Assembly (NCBI RefSeq): GCF_021730395.1
Contig: NW_026463236.1
Span: forward strand, 1 to 64,000
DNA length: 64,000 nt
DNA from: Mercenaria mercenaria
Taxonomy: Eukaryota > Mollusca > Bivalvia > Venerida > Veneridae
Direction of reading: 5' to 3'
Every line of letters begins with the position of its first letter. Position 1 is the first letter of the stretch. Positions 21,539-32,261 of the stretch are shown in pieces. Below the pieces are notes generated by a model. It saw only the letters and a program-made list of their open reading frames with translations. It ran no database searches and was not told the origin of the DNA. The position numbers and the translations under genes were made by a program.

Positions 21539-24500
21539 CTATATACATCTATTGTCAACAACACATAGACATTTGTTTCGATCAAATGTGTTTGCGACCA
21601 GTCTTCTATTTCTTCTATTTAAGAAAATTGAATTTTGCGGACGCAGTTTGTTTGTTCCGTGTTCTTTTGCAGTCACGTGTAGTTCAGTATCTCCAAACAG
21701 CATCACTACATCCACCAGCTGTTTGTCTTCCTTTGGTCTCCCTTTGAGTGCAACTGATATCTCCCCAATTCTGTAACATCCTTTATCTGACATATACATA
21801 GGATTCTCCGATTTGGATCTGTACACCTCCACTGTTGCTCTTGATGTACCCATGAACGGAGCGCCAAACGTATACTCTATCCTTGTTTTATGTGGCACAA
21901 CTGTGGTACCGGCCTTAACAAATACACTAAAGACATCCTCACATTTGTATATTCCATCGCGCAAGACTTGTTTTGAGTTAGGGTGTCGTTTTTCATCAAA
22001 TGGTACAGCTGTACTTACACCTAAAATAGTAAAATTAATAAATCTTATACTGTTTACAAGTTTTACACAATTCTCCATTATCAATATTGTGATTCCGAAC
22101 GATTGACACTGAAATAACGTACACGTTTTATTCTCTTAACGTTGTTTACTATAGTATGCATGAGGATGATTTAGAATGCATTTGTAAACGTGGAATTAAA
22201 ACCTACGTTGAATTGGCTAATGACTTGTTTAGTGCATTTATATCTCTCGTTTCTTTTCATTTTATGACGTTTTAATAAAAGAAATTCAGTGTGCTTATTA
22301 TAACTATGGCATAAAACAAAAAAAAAATATTACATTTTTAAAAATATCAATTACTGTAGCATAGCGATGTAACATGGAACCGTATTAATATTTGATAGAT
22401 TACGGTGTCTGTTGTTTGAGTTGTACTGTCTTTAAGAACACAGAAGGCAGAAAGAATTGTTTACGTCGTGACATGCATAAAATTTGAATAACAAATACCA
22501 TAGGTATAGGGCAATATTCTTGAGCTAATCGAGTCTGGATTGTGTCCATACATTACAGCGCCTGCAAAATAAATAAGTCTGCATGTCCATAAAATAGTGT
22601 CAGTGTATGGCACGACTTTAACATGAAACAGTCTTATGGCTCTTCTATTTCTTTCAATTTGTTTTTACATTACATTTAAACTTAGTTATGTATTAAGGTG
22701 ATATCTAATTAAAACGTATTAATATATAAAATGGAAAAAACGAGTTATTCCTATTTAGTTAGACTTCTATTCAAGATACTGTTATGCAAGTCCAGGATGT
22801 TTGTTAAAACTGCATCTTTTGTTCTAAAGTTCAATAATTTGCATATACACACGCAAGGTCGGGTTGATCAGGAACTATAATCTGCTTGTCGGGAAAGGCA
22901 TTTTTCACAGCATCTGTCATTATATCGGATTGGGAAAAAAACCCAACCATCATCAGAGTCTTTACGTGCGTTAATTCTGGTTTCCTTAAAAGATTTTCCA
23001 CGTGACTTACCAAATTATTCTTTGACGTTCTGAACATTTGAAGGAATATGTCATTCTCAACATTCAATATATCTCTTGTTTTCTTTACAGGTGCAGCAAA
23101 TTTGCCCATACTCAAAGTTTTTGCAAAACTTCCGTTTTTTGTTTCTTCATAGGATTCATAGAGTGTTATTGGTAATCTTAGAACGATATTCTTATCTTTG
23201 GTGTCTCTGCATGCTGCCTTCTTTATCTCTATTTGTTTTCAGCAATTCAAGATCGTCTACTTTGTATTGTTCTCTAAAGTTCTCCATTACTTCAGATCCG
23301 AACAACTCGTCTAGAAACTCGTTGATTCCCTTGTCTACTGAAGTACCTCCCCATGGACCACCACTTGGAGTATAGAGTTCCTTAAGAGTTCCATCTTTTT
23401 GTACCTCATGGACTGTTATGTCTATAGTGCCACCTTGATAATTTATGAGTAAATTACAAGTAATTAGATTACAACGAAAGAGCATTTGATACGTCTGAGT
23501 GACCGCGCATTTCAAAAATAATTATTGATAAAAACTGAAAGTGATAAAGTTCTTGGAGTTTATAAAAGGTATGTGGGTATTAAATAGCTAGTAAAATGAA
23601 CCAAGGTAATAGTATGATATGTCTTTGACATTAACGTTTACAACTGATGGTATCAGTTCGCATTTAAGCTACAGTCACCCGTGCGTTGAGGTACGGTGCG
23701 GATAGGATTAGTCTGTGGGTGTATAACTACGGAGCAGTACGTCTTAGTACGGTAAAAATGGTGAGAAACAGGAAACAAACAAAACAATACAGGACGCGAA
23801 TAAGTACGGATAGGTTTGAAGTACTACGTTGAATTACGTTTTACTGCGCCTTGCAACTTGCCCAGCGCACGGACGGATCTGCGGTAAACTAAGTTGAACT
23901 ATGCTTAAGTACGAGCAGCCTCGGATAACTACGTTCGGCTACGGCGAGGTACCTAACAGCACGGATAACTACGTTTAAGTACGTTTAACTACGGATGAAT
24001 ACGTTTCAGCCAAGTTGGACTAAAGTCACGCTCAAATGGCTACGGTTCGCTCAAACTTTTGTGCATGCTCAAAAGCTGGAGAAACTTGCAAGTTTGGAAT
24101 AAGTTTTGAATACGTTTTGACCACGTTTTGGTACGGATTAATACAAATGACTACCGGTACCTTGAGGTACGGCTCAGGTACGGATCGTTACGAATTACTA
24201 CGTTTCTGTCCGTAGCTAGACGTAGCTATCCGCGCCGTATGTGTGACTTGGGGTAAGTCTAATATCATGATCTGTGCACCGGTACTAAATGGTTTCAATT
24301 GTTCACACTCTCCTTGCTCTTTTGCCTTCGACACGGCCAGTTCCTTACAATAGATAGCTGCAGCTTCCGGTTCTAAAGCCAAAGTTAGTTGGTTTCCTGG
24401 AATACCGGCCTGTGTATTGAGAGCTCATAAATCCATAAACCATTAGAAGGAACAATTTAAAGTATTTTACATAGACATGTATTTGTTTGTATGCTTCATT

Positions 24501-24845
24501 GCTTAAACGTAACGTGATGTATGTACAATAGGTATGATTGAATTGTTTGAGTGTGTGCTATTCCAGACAAGTTGGGTAATTATTGAGAATAACTTGTGCG
24601 GCGAAATATTTGCAAAGAAGAGAAGTTACTATATTAGCTGACTCTGTCATGAATTGTTTGGCGCCATCATGCCATATAGCTGGCACCGTAAGAACCCAGT
24701 GTATAACAAGAACTTCATTTGACCTGTTTTTAGCCTCTCCATAAGGTGATCTTTTTAATACTTTATTGCTGCCGAGAAAACATGTATAGCTGACATTGTG
24801 TTCTTCTGGTCGTCAGTGAGTGTCATATCAAGGCAGAGACTCTAT
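21539..24845 (-). pseudogene. HSPA12A-like: HSPA12-like gene copy 1, decayed and interrupted
   Basis: Five of the eight exons of the family are recognisable, by alignment with the intact copy at 57449-63026. A scrambled exon 4 (about 24640-24845) has a stop and a frame change. Exon 5 is 24254-24409 (ALEPEAAAIYCKE). Exon 6 is about 22840-23433 (GGTIDITVHEVQ, PSGGPWGGT), exon 7 22499-22561, and exon 8 from 22020 downward (STAVPFDEKRHP). Exons 1-3 with the phosphate-1 motif are absent. Exon 6 has a one-base shift near 23210, and its VGGFSES motif reads VGFFSQS. Exon 8 has a one-base loss near 21650 that replaces the usual FNCLR end. An unrelated element (23672-24253) sits at the end of exon 5 and has removed the DLGG codons and splice donor. 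The family are atypical Hsp70 ATPases. This copy cannot make one. Confidence 0.85.
23672..24253. mobile_element. TACG-rich element inserted in exon 5 of HSPA12-like copy 1
   Basis: The right terminus CGTATGTGTGACTTGGGG matches (inverted and direct) the termini of the smaller element at 62552-62756. The left end is CAGTCACCCGTGCG. TA lies on both sides (23670-23671 and 24254-24255), consistent with a TA-duplicating transposon. The interior is a degenerate run of GGATNNNTACG and ACTACGTT motifs, nearly all TACG-based. It begins exactly where exon 5 of the chaperone gene loses similarity. No open frame of interest. Confidence 0.7.
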
Positions 24846-24954
24846 TTAACAAGAAATATTAATAAACATTAAAAACAATCGAAGGTCCAACACGTTGTCT
24901 GTCTATTAACTGTTTCTCCTAACAAATATTGGTATATCGGACCAATATTGGCAA

Positions 24955-25075
24955 ACTGATTCTTTTCATATTGAATTTATTAAACGAGTTGAATAAAATA
25001 ATTAAATGCGAAGCTCTGCCGCGCATTTTATTAATTTCATTCAACGAGTGTAATAAATTCAGTGTGGAAAGTCAC
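24955..25075. mobile_element. fold-back element, ~45-bp arms
   Basis: The left arm TGAATTTATTAAACGAGTTG...TTAAATGCG is mirrored by CGCATTT...CATTCAACGAGTGTAATAAATTCA. The loop is AAGCTCTGCCG. Arms match with few mismatches. This is the smallest of four clear fold-backs in the window. Confidence 0.75.
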
Positions 25076-25232
25076 ACATGAATATTCTTTTTCTCACATG
25101 TTAGCCTTTCCTGTCGAAACATCAAACCTTTTTTTCTTTTGCTATATAAACAAATCAATTTGACCAACATCTTTTATACTATAAACGACGTCGACGTCAA
25201 AGCTTTAATACTCTTGTGTTTTATCATATTTA

Positions 25233-26485
25233 TAAGCTCAACTGTCACGTAGTGATAGGGTGAGCTTTTGTGATCGCCCTTCGTCCGTCGTCCGCCCGTC
25301 CACAATTTCCTTGTGAACACGATAGAGACCACATTTTGAATTTGATTTCAATCAAACTTGTATTGGCATAATACCTCGGTTCCTTTCGAAAACTGGCCAG
25401 GTCCCATTATGAGTTCCAGAGATATGGCCCCTTAAGGGCCAATATTTGCTCCTTTTGACTTTTGAACACGATAGAGACCACATTTTGCAATCAACTTTAA
25501 TCAGACTTGCACACAACTTGTATTGGTATAATATTTGGGTTTCTTACGAAAACTGGCTAGATCCCATCGTGGGTTCCAGTATTATGGCACCTTATAGGGC
25601 CAAAATTTGCTATTTTTTGCTTATTAACACGATAGAGACAACATTTTACAATCAACTTCAATCAAACTTGCGTACAACTTGTACTGGCCTTGCAGACAAC
25701 TTGTATTGGCATAATATCTCGGTTCCTTTCGAAAACTGGCCAGATCCCGTCATGGGTTCTAAAGTTATGGCCCCTTAAAGGTCCAAAATTTGCTGTTTTG
25801 CAGCCATATAGATACAAACTTGCAAACTACCTTCAACAACAATAAATTTGGGATTCAGTGATGAATTTGTCAGATCCAATCACAGGTTCCTGAGTTACAA
25901 CCCCTGATTGACCTTAAAAGAGCCAAAATTTGGTAATGTTTACCATGTGAACATGATAGAAGTGACATTTTATATTTGATTTTAACCAAACTTAAACACA
26001 ACTTAAGTCACAATAAGATCTTGGTTCCTTTCGAAAACCGGCGAGATTTCATCATGGGTTCTAGAGTTACTGGTCCTGAAAGGGCAACATTTTCTATTTT
26101 GGCCTTTTCAGCCATATAGATAATTACTATCTTTATGATCTCAAGGCGAAACTAGGCTATGTCGGGTCAAAAACTAGGTCATCAGGTCAAATCAAAGGAA
26201 AAGCTTGTAAACAACATAGAGGCCCCATTTATGACACTATCTTCATGAAAGTCGATCGGAATGTTTATCTTGACGGTTCCTAGGCCAAGTTTGAAACTGG
26301 GTCATATGGGGTCAGACATTAGGACACCCAGTAAATCAAGGAAAAGCGTGTTAACACTCTTGTTCATTTGATGTGCATGAAACATGGTCAGAATGTTTAT
26401 CTGCATGAAATATCGTATGAATTTTTATCTGGGTCATGTTGGGTCAAAAACTAGGTCACCAGGTCAAAGACGTCAGAGGACGTAT
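25233..26485 (+). mobile_element. AGCTCA-type minisatellite element, 3' end missing
   Basis: The left palindrome AGCTCAACTG...GGGTGAGCT (25234-25268) and the GTCCGTCGTCC stretch match the element at 5167. Three to four units of about 165 bp follow with the same phrases (GAAAACTGGCCAG, TATGGCCCCTTAA, GATAGAGACCACATTTT). Then come AGGTCA-type units (26150-26485) like those at 1-906. No terminal hairpin is seen before similarity ends. The 110-codon frame at 25446-25778 is repeat translation. Confidence 0.65.
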
Positions 26486-26689
26486 ATTCAACAGGTGCAG
26501 AGTTAATAGAATACCACTGCTGTGTATAATAATTGTGGGAGTCACATACGTTTTACAAAGAAAGTAATTTTCACCATGAGCCATTTATACTATCAAAATC
26601 TGAGCAATGGCCAAATATTCAATTTTGAGTTTATTCGGTTGGTCTTCTTTGTTTTCTTTGGTTTTGTTGAATGCATTTGCTGCTTTGCT

Positions 26690-26925
26690 TTATGAGTCAC
26701 TGTGACCTTGACCTTTGACCTACTGACCCCAAAGTCAAACTTGACCTGTATTTTCTGATGTTACACCTGTGTACCAAAAATTATTTAAATCGGTCAAGCC
26801 TTCCGTGAGTTATCATCCGGAAACCATGAAAACCAACGGACCGACAGACCGACAAGCTTAATCCTATATATGCCCCCCACCCCCCGCCCCCTCACCCAAA
26901 CTTCGTTTTGTGGGGGTATAATAAG
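26690..26925 (-). mobile_element. fragment of a TATACCCCC-ended element, minus orientation
   Basis: Read on the minus strand, it starts with TATACCCCCACAAAACG...GGGGGGCATATA, a hairpin-like end at about 26868-26925. This is followed by GTCGGTCTGTCGGTCCG and then AAGGCTTGACCGATTT and GGGGTCAGTAGGTCAAAGGT. The arrangement is the 5' plan of the other minisatellite elements. The far end is not found, so it is truncated. Confidence 0.55.
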
Positions 26926-27263
26926 ACATCTTAGGAACTCAAAGTTAAGTGTAAGGAACGCCAAACATGAATTTGATGGTTATTGCCATGCATATTTGAT
27001 TAAAAATTGTACCAGTCTACATACATCACCTGGTTTGGAGAAGTTTTATGATTAAGTTTTAAGGAATTTTCATTAAAAATGGCCATACTCTATTTAAATA
27101 TTGTTTATGTTACAAGTTTTAACAATGCTATCATGCCTCTGAGTTCCATGGACTCTTCCAAATTTCAATTTCTGGATTAAGAGAATACAATCTTGTTCAA
27201 TAAATAATGTATACATTGCTGAAGTTTGATTTTTCTTAACTTTCAACTGTTAAGATTACGATA

Positions 27264-27436
27264 CAGTTCAAACTCGGTATCTCGATTTCCAAGGGATCGA
27301 GATATTTACTTCGAGATAACCGAGATTCGATTAAAGATGGTACTTTCTGCATGTGTTTTCGGGACGGGAATTAACAATGTCTTCGAGATAGCCGGAATTT
27401 TTAGATAAGTGAGTTTAAGACATCGAGTTTCAACTG
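27264..27436. mobile_element. 173-bp TA-flanked miniature DNA element (pogo/Tc1-like ends)
   Basis: Inverted ends CAGTTCAAACTCG and CGAGTTTCAACTG differ at one position and are flanked by TA at 27262-27263 and 27437-27438. The interior is rich in TCGAGATA/TCTCGA motifs that continue the inverted symmetry (CTCGGTATCTCGA at the left, CGAGATAGCCGG at the right). Non-coding, non-autonomous. Confidence 0.85.
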
Positions 27437-27589
27437 TATTTGATAACTACCCAAATTCTCGAAATACAGTTAAATTAGTAGTCTACCGTGTAACGTCTAA
27501 TTTTATGTGCAATTTTCCACTAGTTACCCACACCTCTGAGCTCTATAAGATAATTAGTACAATTATGGAATCATAAAGTTAAACTTGCC

Positions 27590-28235
27590 TTTGTCCGTCC
27601 GAAATTGTGTCGTGCATATTCTCAAAAAATATTTAACCTGTTCTTCCGCACGGGAAGTTGTACACCTGGTGTTAATTGGGATGTCACACCAGCCAGACCA
27701 GATTTATGGCCCTGTATAGTAAAAATATGTATAAACGGGCCTAAAATTGTGTCGCATGTATCTCAAAAAGTATTTTACGTAGGACACATTACAGGCATAT
27801 TACCTGGGTTTTGTTAGAGATATCACTCAGCAGACAAGAGTTATGGCCCTTGACTGAGTCAAAAATGCATAAAAGGCCATAAAACTTTATCGCACATATC
27901 TCAAAACGCATTTGATTTAGGGTCAGGAAAAATAATAGGAATATTATTCAGCATGTGAAGTTGTGCACATTTTGTTCCGGAATTCTGTCAGTCAGACCAG
28001 AGTTTGTGTTGCACATATCTTAAAGATATTTCACCTAGAGTCAAGAAACAATGTAGCAATATTATCAAGCAAGTGAATATGCGCAGGATTTTTTTCTGAG
28101 TTTTTTTTTTCATCTCACATTGCCAGATCAGAGTTACGGACCTTGACTTAGTATTTAAATTACACATAAAGTGCCTAAAAGTTTGTGTTGCATATAAAGC
28201 ACTTGAAACATTTTTCACCTTGACATATTTCCTGT
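27590..28235 (+). repeat. diverged ~145-bp tandem repeats related to those at 18.5-19.3 kb
   Basis: Starting with TTGTCCGTCCGAAATTGTGTCG, units with a TGTCGCACATATCTCAAAA-like phrase recur near 27606, 27749, 27889, 28006 and 28182, with TTATGGCCC(T)TGAC between them. The wording follows the units at 18479-19348 but is far more diverged, and no terminal hairpins are seen. Probably an old copy of that element class. Confidence 0.6.
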
Positions 28236-28289
28236 ATAAGTGAGATCTGTGAAATTATCTAAAACTTCTATTCACTCGGTATGTACTTT

Positions 28290-28800
28290 TCTGAACATTA
28301 TAATCGATTTGTTTTCTTTACTTTATATATCTTTATTTTGTTTACTATTAATGTAAACACCAGTTTAGTAAAATAAGTATGAAGTAAAATAAGTATGAAG
28401 TATGTTTTACCGAGTTTGCACACACTTGGGCTTAGTAAAAAAACAGCTATATCGTTAGCAAAAAGAAGCACATACATACTCAACTGATTTATGCCGTTTT
28501 CACTTAACTGATTTAAACCAATATTTTCATTGATATCGTTCATGAAAAGAAGAAAACGTAGGGGGGAGTGGTTTGCCATGTGGCAGTCCAATGGATAAAA
28601 CAAAACCTATGACAAATTCATGTGTGAAGACATATGAACAAACGCTTTATAACATTTGCATTTACACATTTAATACTACTTGTCATTTTGCACATGAAAC
28701 CTTTTAAAACTTTGCCAATAAAACAACTCTAATCACTGAATCAAAAGTCTTCTCGTAATCAATAAATTCATAGTACTATTTAGATTTTACTAAGCAACAC
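28290..28800 (-). mobile_element. LINE reverse transcriptase remnant
   Basis: Minus-strand translation shows, in order, FIDYEKTFDSV (about 28735-28773; the palm motif A region, where active elements read FIDF.KAFDSV). It is followed by degenerate sequence, then LRFLLFMNDINENIG and LLFANDIAVF (28430-28590; the FADD catalytic box, here FAND), then LIVNKIKIYKVKK. Spacing and order fit the non-LTR retrotransposon RT of Jockey/CR1/RTE-X type. The pieces lie in different frames with stops between them, and one catalytic aspartate is replaced, so it is dead. Endonuclease and 3' end are not found. Confidence 0.75.
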
Positions 28801-28839
28801 TTTTTGTGACAGAATGGAGTATAAATATACAGTCATTTT

Positions 28840-30009
28840 TAGTTCGACTATTCGAAGAATAGTCTAGCTATTCTACTCACCCTGGCGTCGGCGTCGGCGT
28901 CGGCGTCACACCTTGGTTAAGTTTTTGCATGCAAGTACATACAGCCATCATTTAAAGGCATATAGCTTTGAAACTTATTTATTCTTTTTCTAGGTCAATT
29001 ACCAACCTCACTGGGTCAAGTTCCATAACTCTGACATGTATTTTGAGCAAATTATGCCCCCTTTTGGACTTAGAAAATTCTGATTAAAGTTTTACATGCA
29101 AGTTACTATCTCCAAAACTAATGCAGATATTGAATTGAAACTTCACATGTGTCTTTGGGGTTATAAAACTAGTTGATAGCAGCAAGTCCCATAACTCTAA
29201 CCTTCATTTTGGCCAAATTATGCCCCGTTTTGGACATAGAAAATTCTGGTTAAAGTTTTGCATGCAAGTACATACAGCCATCATTTAAAGGCATATAGCT
29301 TTGAAACTTATTTATTCTTTTTCTAGGTCAATTACCAACCTCACTGGGTCAAGTTCCATAACTCTGACATGTATTTTGAGCAAATTACGCCCCTTTTGGA
29401 CTTAGAAAATTCTGGTTAAAGTTTTACATGCAAGTTACTATCTCCAAAACTAATGCAGATATTGAATTGAAACTTCACATGTGTCTTTGGGGTTATAAAA
29501 CTAATTGATAGCAGCAAGTCCCATAACTCTGACCTTCATTTTGGCCAAATTATGCCCCCTTTTGGACATAGAAAATTCTGGTTAAAGTTTTGCGGGCAAG
29601 TACATACAGCTATTACTAAAAGGCATACAGATTTGAACTTTTTTATTCTTTTTCTAGGTCAATTACCAACCTCACTGGGTCAAGTCCCATAACTCTGACA
29701 TGTATTTTAAGCAAATTATGCCACTTTTAGACTTAGAAAATTCTGGTTAAAGATTTACATGCAAGTTACTATCTCCAAAACTAATGCAGATATTGAATTG
29801 AAACTCCACATGTGTCTTCGGGGTTATAAAACTACAAAAATGTAGTTGATAGCAGCAAGTCACATAACTCTGATATGCATTTTGGTCAAATTATGTCCCC
29901 TTTTGAACTTAAAACTCTTTTGATATTTAACATTTTGGGTAATATTTTCCTGCTTCTGGGACAATATTTCGAATAGTCAGAATTGGCTGTCTTACGGACA
30001 GCTCTTGTT
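28840..30009 (+). mobile_element. Minisatellite-filled element with hairpins at both ends, 332-bp higher-order units
   Basis: The left end has a perfect 8-bp stem GACTATTC-GAA-GAATAGTC (28846-28864), then a (GGCGTC)n run. The interior has three copies of a unit of about 332 bp (GCAAGTACAT at 28931, 29264 and 29596), each built of two related halves of about 166 bp. The right end repeats TTCGAATAGTC, then has a hairpin GCTGTC-TTACG-GACAGC (29986-30002) and TCTTGTTA. It is well preserved and lacks coding sequence. Same terminal plan as the elements at 5167, 17427 and 18479. Confidence 0.8.
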
Positions 30010-31281
30010 ATATTGATTTCAATGTATTATCAACTCTAAATCCAACATATGAGTCTTTGAAAACATGATTTTCTCACACCATTTGTATCTTAGTAAGAAC
30101 GAAAATATTTTACCATCATATATCTTATAGCATGTAAAAGTGTTTTACCTCTGTAATTTCATGGATTTTATTATTAACTGGTACAATAATATCTTTACAC
30201 CAAGCATCAGGATATCTAAGTCAAATATTTTGTTCAAAATTGTAACTTAATATGGAGAAAAAAAGCAATTCGAATCAATGAAAATAACAGCCATATTCTT
30301 TTCATAATCACAGGTTTTACATTCTATTCGTAGGTGTAATGTCTTTTGAAACCTCCTTAGTACAGAACGGACACTCATTTCGCGCTTCATAGACATCAGG
30401 TTAAAGTCTAAATGTTTAAACCGTATTTGAAATATTCCTAAAATGTTCAACAAAATCATACGAGTTTATAAAAGCTGATTCTCTTTAACTTATATATGGA
30501 TTATTTTCATGACAACTTCGTGTATTTGGGAGTAACTTCTAACTTACTGTCCCTGATATCATTAAACTACATAAGAATAGCAAACGTAATTTAATACAAA
30601 CATTTTATGTTTTCCAAAGGATCTTTCACAGAATTTAGTACTCAGCCTTTACCTAAGGCAATTAAATGTTGCAGACGCTTTGTTGTTTGTACCATGTTCT
30701 TTCGCAACTACATGTAGTTCCGTGTCTCCAAACACCATCACAACATCCAAAATCTGTTTGTTTTCTTTTGGTCTTCCTACAAGTTCAACTGAGATCTCTC
30801 CAATTCGATTACATCCTTCATCTGACACATACATTGGATTTTCTGATTTTGACGTGTAAACTTCTACTGCCGCCTTTGATGTTTGGAAGAATGGTGCGCA
30901 AAACGTATACTCTGCTTTCGTTTTATGTGGTACAACCGTTGTACCTGCTTTAACAAAGACTTTAAATACATCTTCGCACTTGGACACACCATCGCGGTAT
31001 ACTCTCTTGAGTCTTGATGCAGTCTTTCATTAAAAGGCACGGCCGTACTTATGCCTAAATATAAAAAGAATGTCAGAATTAAATGTTAGGGTCTCTTTAC
31101 GTACCAGTTTTCCTATCTGAGATAATACATGACTTCTTGGAACATTAGGTTCTGGTCTCAAACCTACATTTGAATATGAATGCGGAAAAAAACAGCTTTT
31201 CTTCACATTATTCTATGAAACATATGCAGATATTTTCAACAATTCACATGTAAATTGCACTACATATATAAGGATCCCTTT

Positions 31282-31512
31282 CACTAAAATCGGGGCATCC
31301 GTGGCCGAGTGCTTGAGGCTAGTTACGTCCAATCACTTGCCTCGCTTGAAATGTGAAAAAGCCATCCAGCTGGGTCGTTCTACCTACGTGTACGTCCGTG
31401 ATAAAATAATATACGGAGGGGCACCTGGGGTGTTCCTCTACCATCAAAAGCTAGAAAGTCGGCATATGATCTATGATTGTGTCGAAGTGGTTTTAAACCA
31501 AAAAGAAAAAGA
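31282..31512 (+). mobile_element. tRNA-derived SINE, diverged copy
   Basis: It shows GGCCGAGTG (tRNA box A region), CACTTGCCTCGCTTGAAATG (box B area partly deleted), AAGCCATCCAGCTGG, CGGAGGGGCACCTGGGGTGTTCC, AGAAAGTCGGCATATGA and a tail of AAAAAGAAAA. Same family as 36269-36532. Lies in intron 7 of HSPA12-like copy 2, opposite in strand. Confidence 0.8.
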
Positions 31513-32078
31513 ATATCATAGTTGTATAATAATATAATCTAACAAATTAATATACAGTAAGTGTATCAGTCAGAAACCTCAAGGTATTTACTGTGCATCT
31601 ATTTATGCTTGTTTAACATTTCCTAATAAAAGTCTATCAAAAGGTAAATATATACCATATGTGTAAGGTAATTTTCTTGACGTAATTGAATCTGTATTAT
31701 GTACATACATTACAGCGCCTGTGAATATATAAATATGAACAGAATCTATAAAATGATCCTTTTAAAGTACAGAATGCAACCAAGCAAGATTATTACAGAC
31801 TCGATTTGAATGAGTCTGTGTACGAGAGAAATGGAAAATGGAACACCTATCGCAGCAGATTTTAATATTCATTCTAACACGATCCGATTCATTTTTGTAT
31901 TAAACAAAGAAGGCTGAAAACAGTGAATTATTATACAACAATTCACTGTTCTGACGTCACAATTATTACGTTATAGCGTCAAACGGCATAGCGGCGCGCT
32001 GGAAAAGAAACCGATTGAAAACAGGAAAATATTTAATGAATGCCGTCAAAAATGTACTTTTAAGTCCTTGGTAACGTG

Positions 32079-32261
32079 TAAGAATCGAAATAATATATCT
32101 CATTTAGCGATTTGCTCTTGAAAAAAATCAGTGTTTGTCGTTCAGATGCGTACTATTATATCACTCGGGCTACGCCCTCGTGATAAAATTCCTTCGCATC
32201 TGAACTCCAAACAATGATTTATTCAGCGACAAATCACTAAATGAAATATATTATTTCTTAA
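32079..32261. mobile_element. fold-back element with ~85-bp arms and CGGGCTACGCC loop
   Basis: The left arm (AAATAATATATCTCATTTAG, GATTTG, GTTCAGATGCG) is mirrored by CGCATCTGAAC...CAAATC..CTAAATGAAATATATTATTT on the right. The loop region TATCACTCGGGCTACGCCCTCGTGATA is itself a perfect small hairpin. It lies in intron 6 of HSPA12-like copy 2. Its AT-rich arms with a GC-rich tip are shared with 16397-16563. Confidence 0.85.

Noticed and set aside
21489-22106. Plus-strand open frames opposite the HSPA12-like exons (also near 23076, 30666, 32951, 57603, 59549, 60719)
   Set aside because: Antisense shadows of real exons; no independent similarity.
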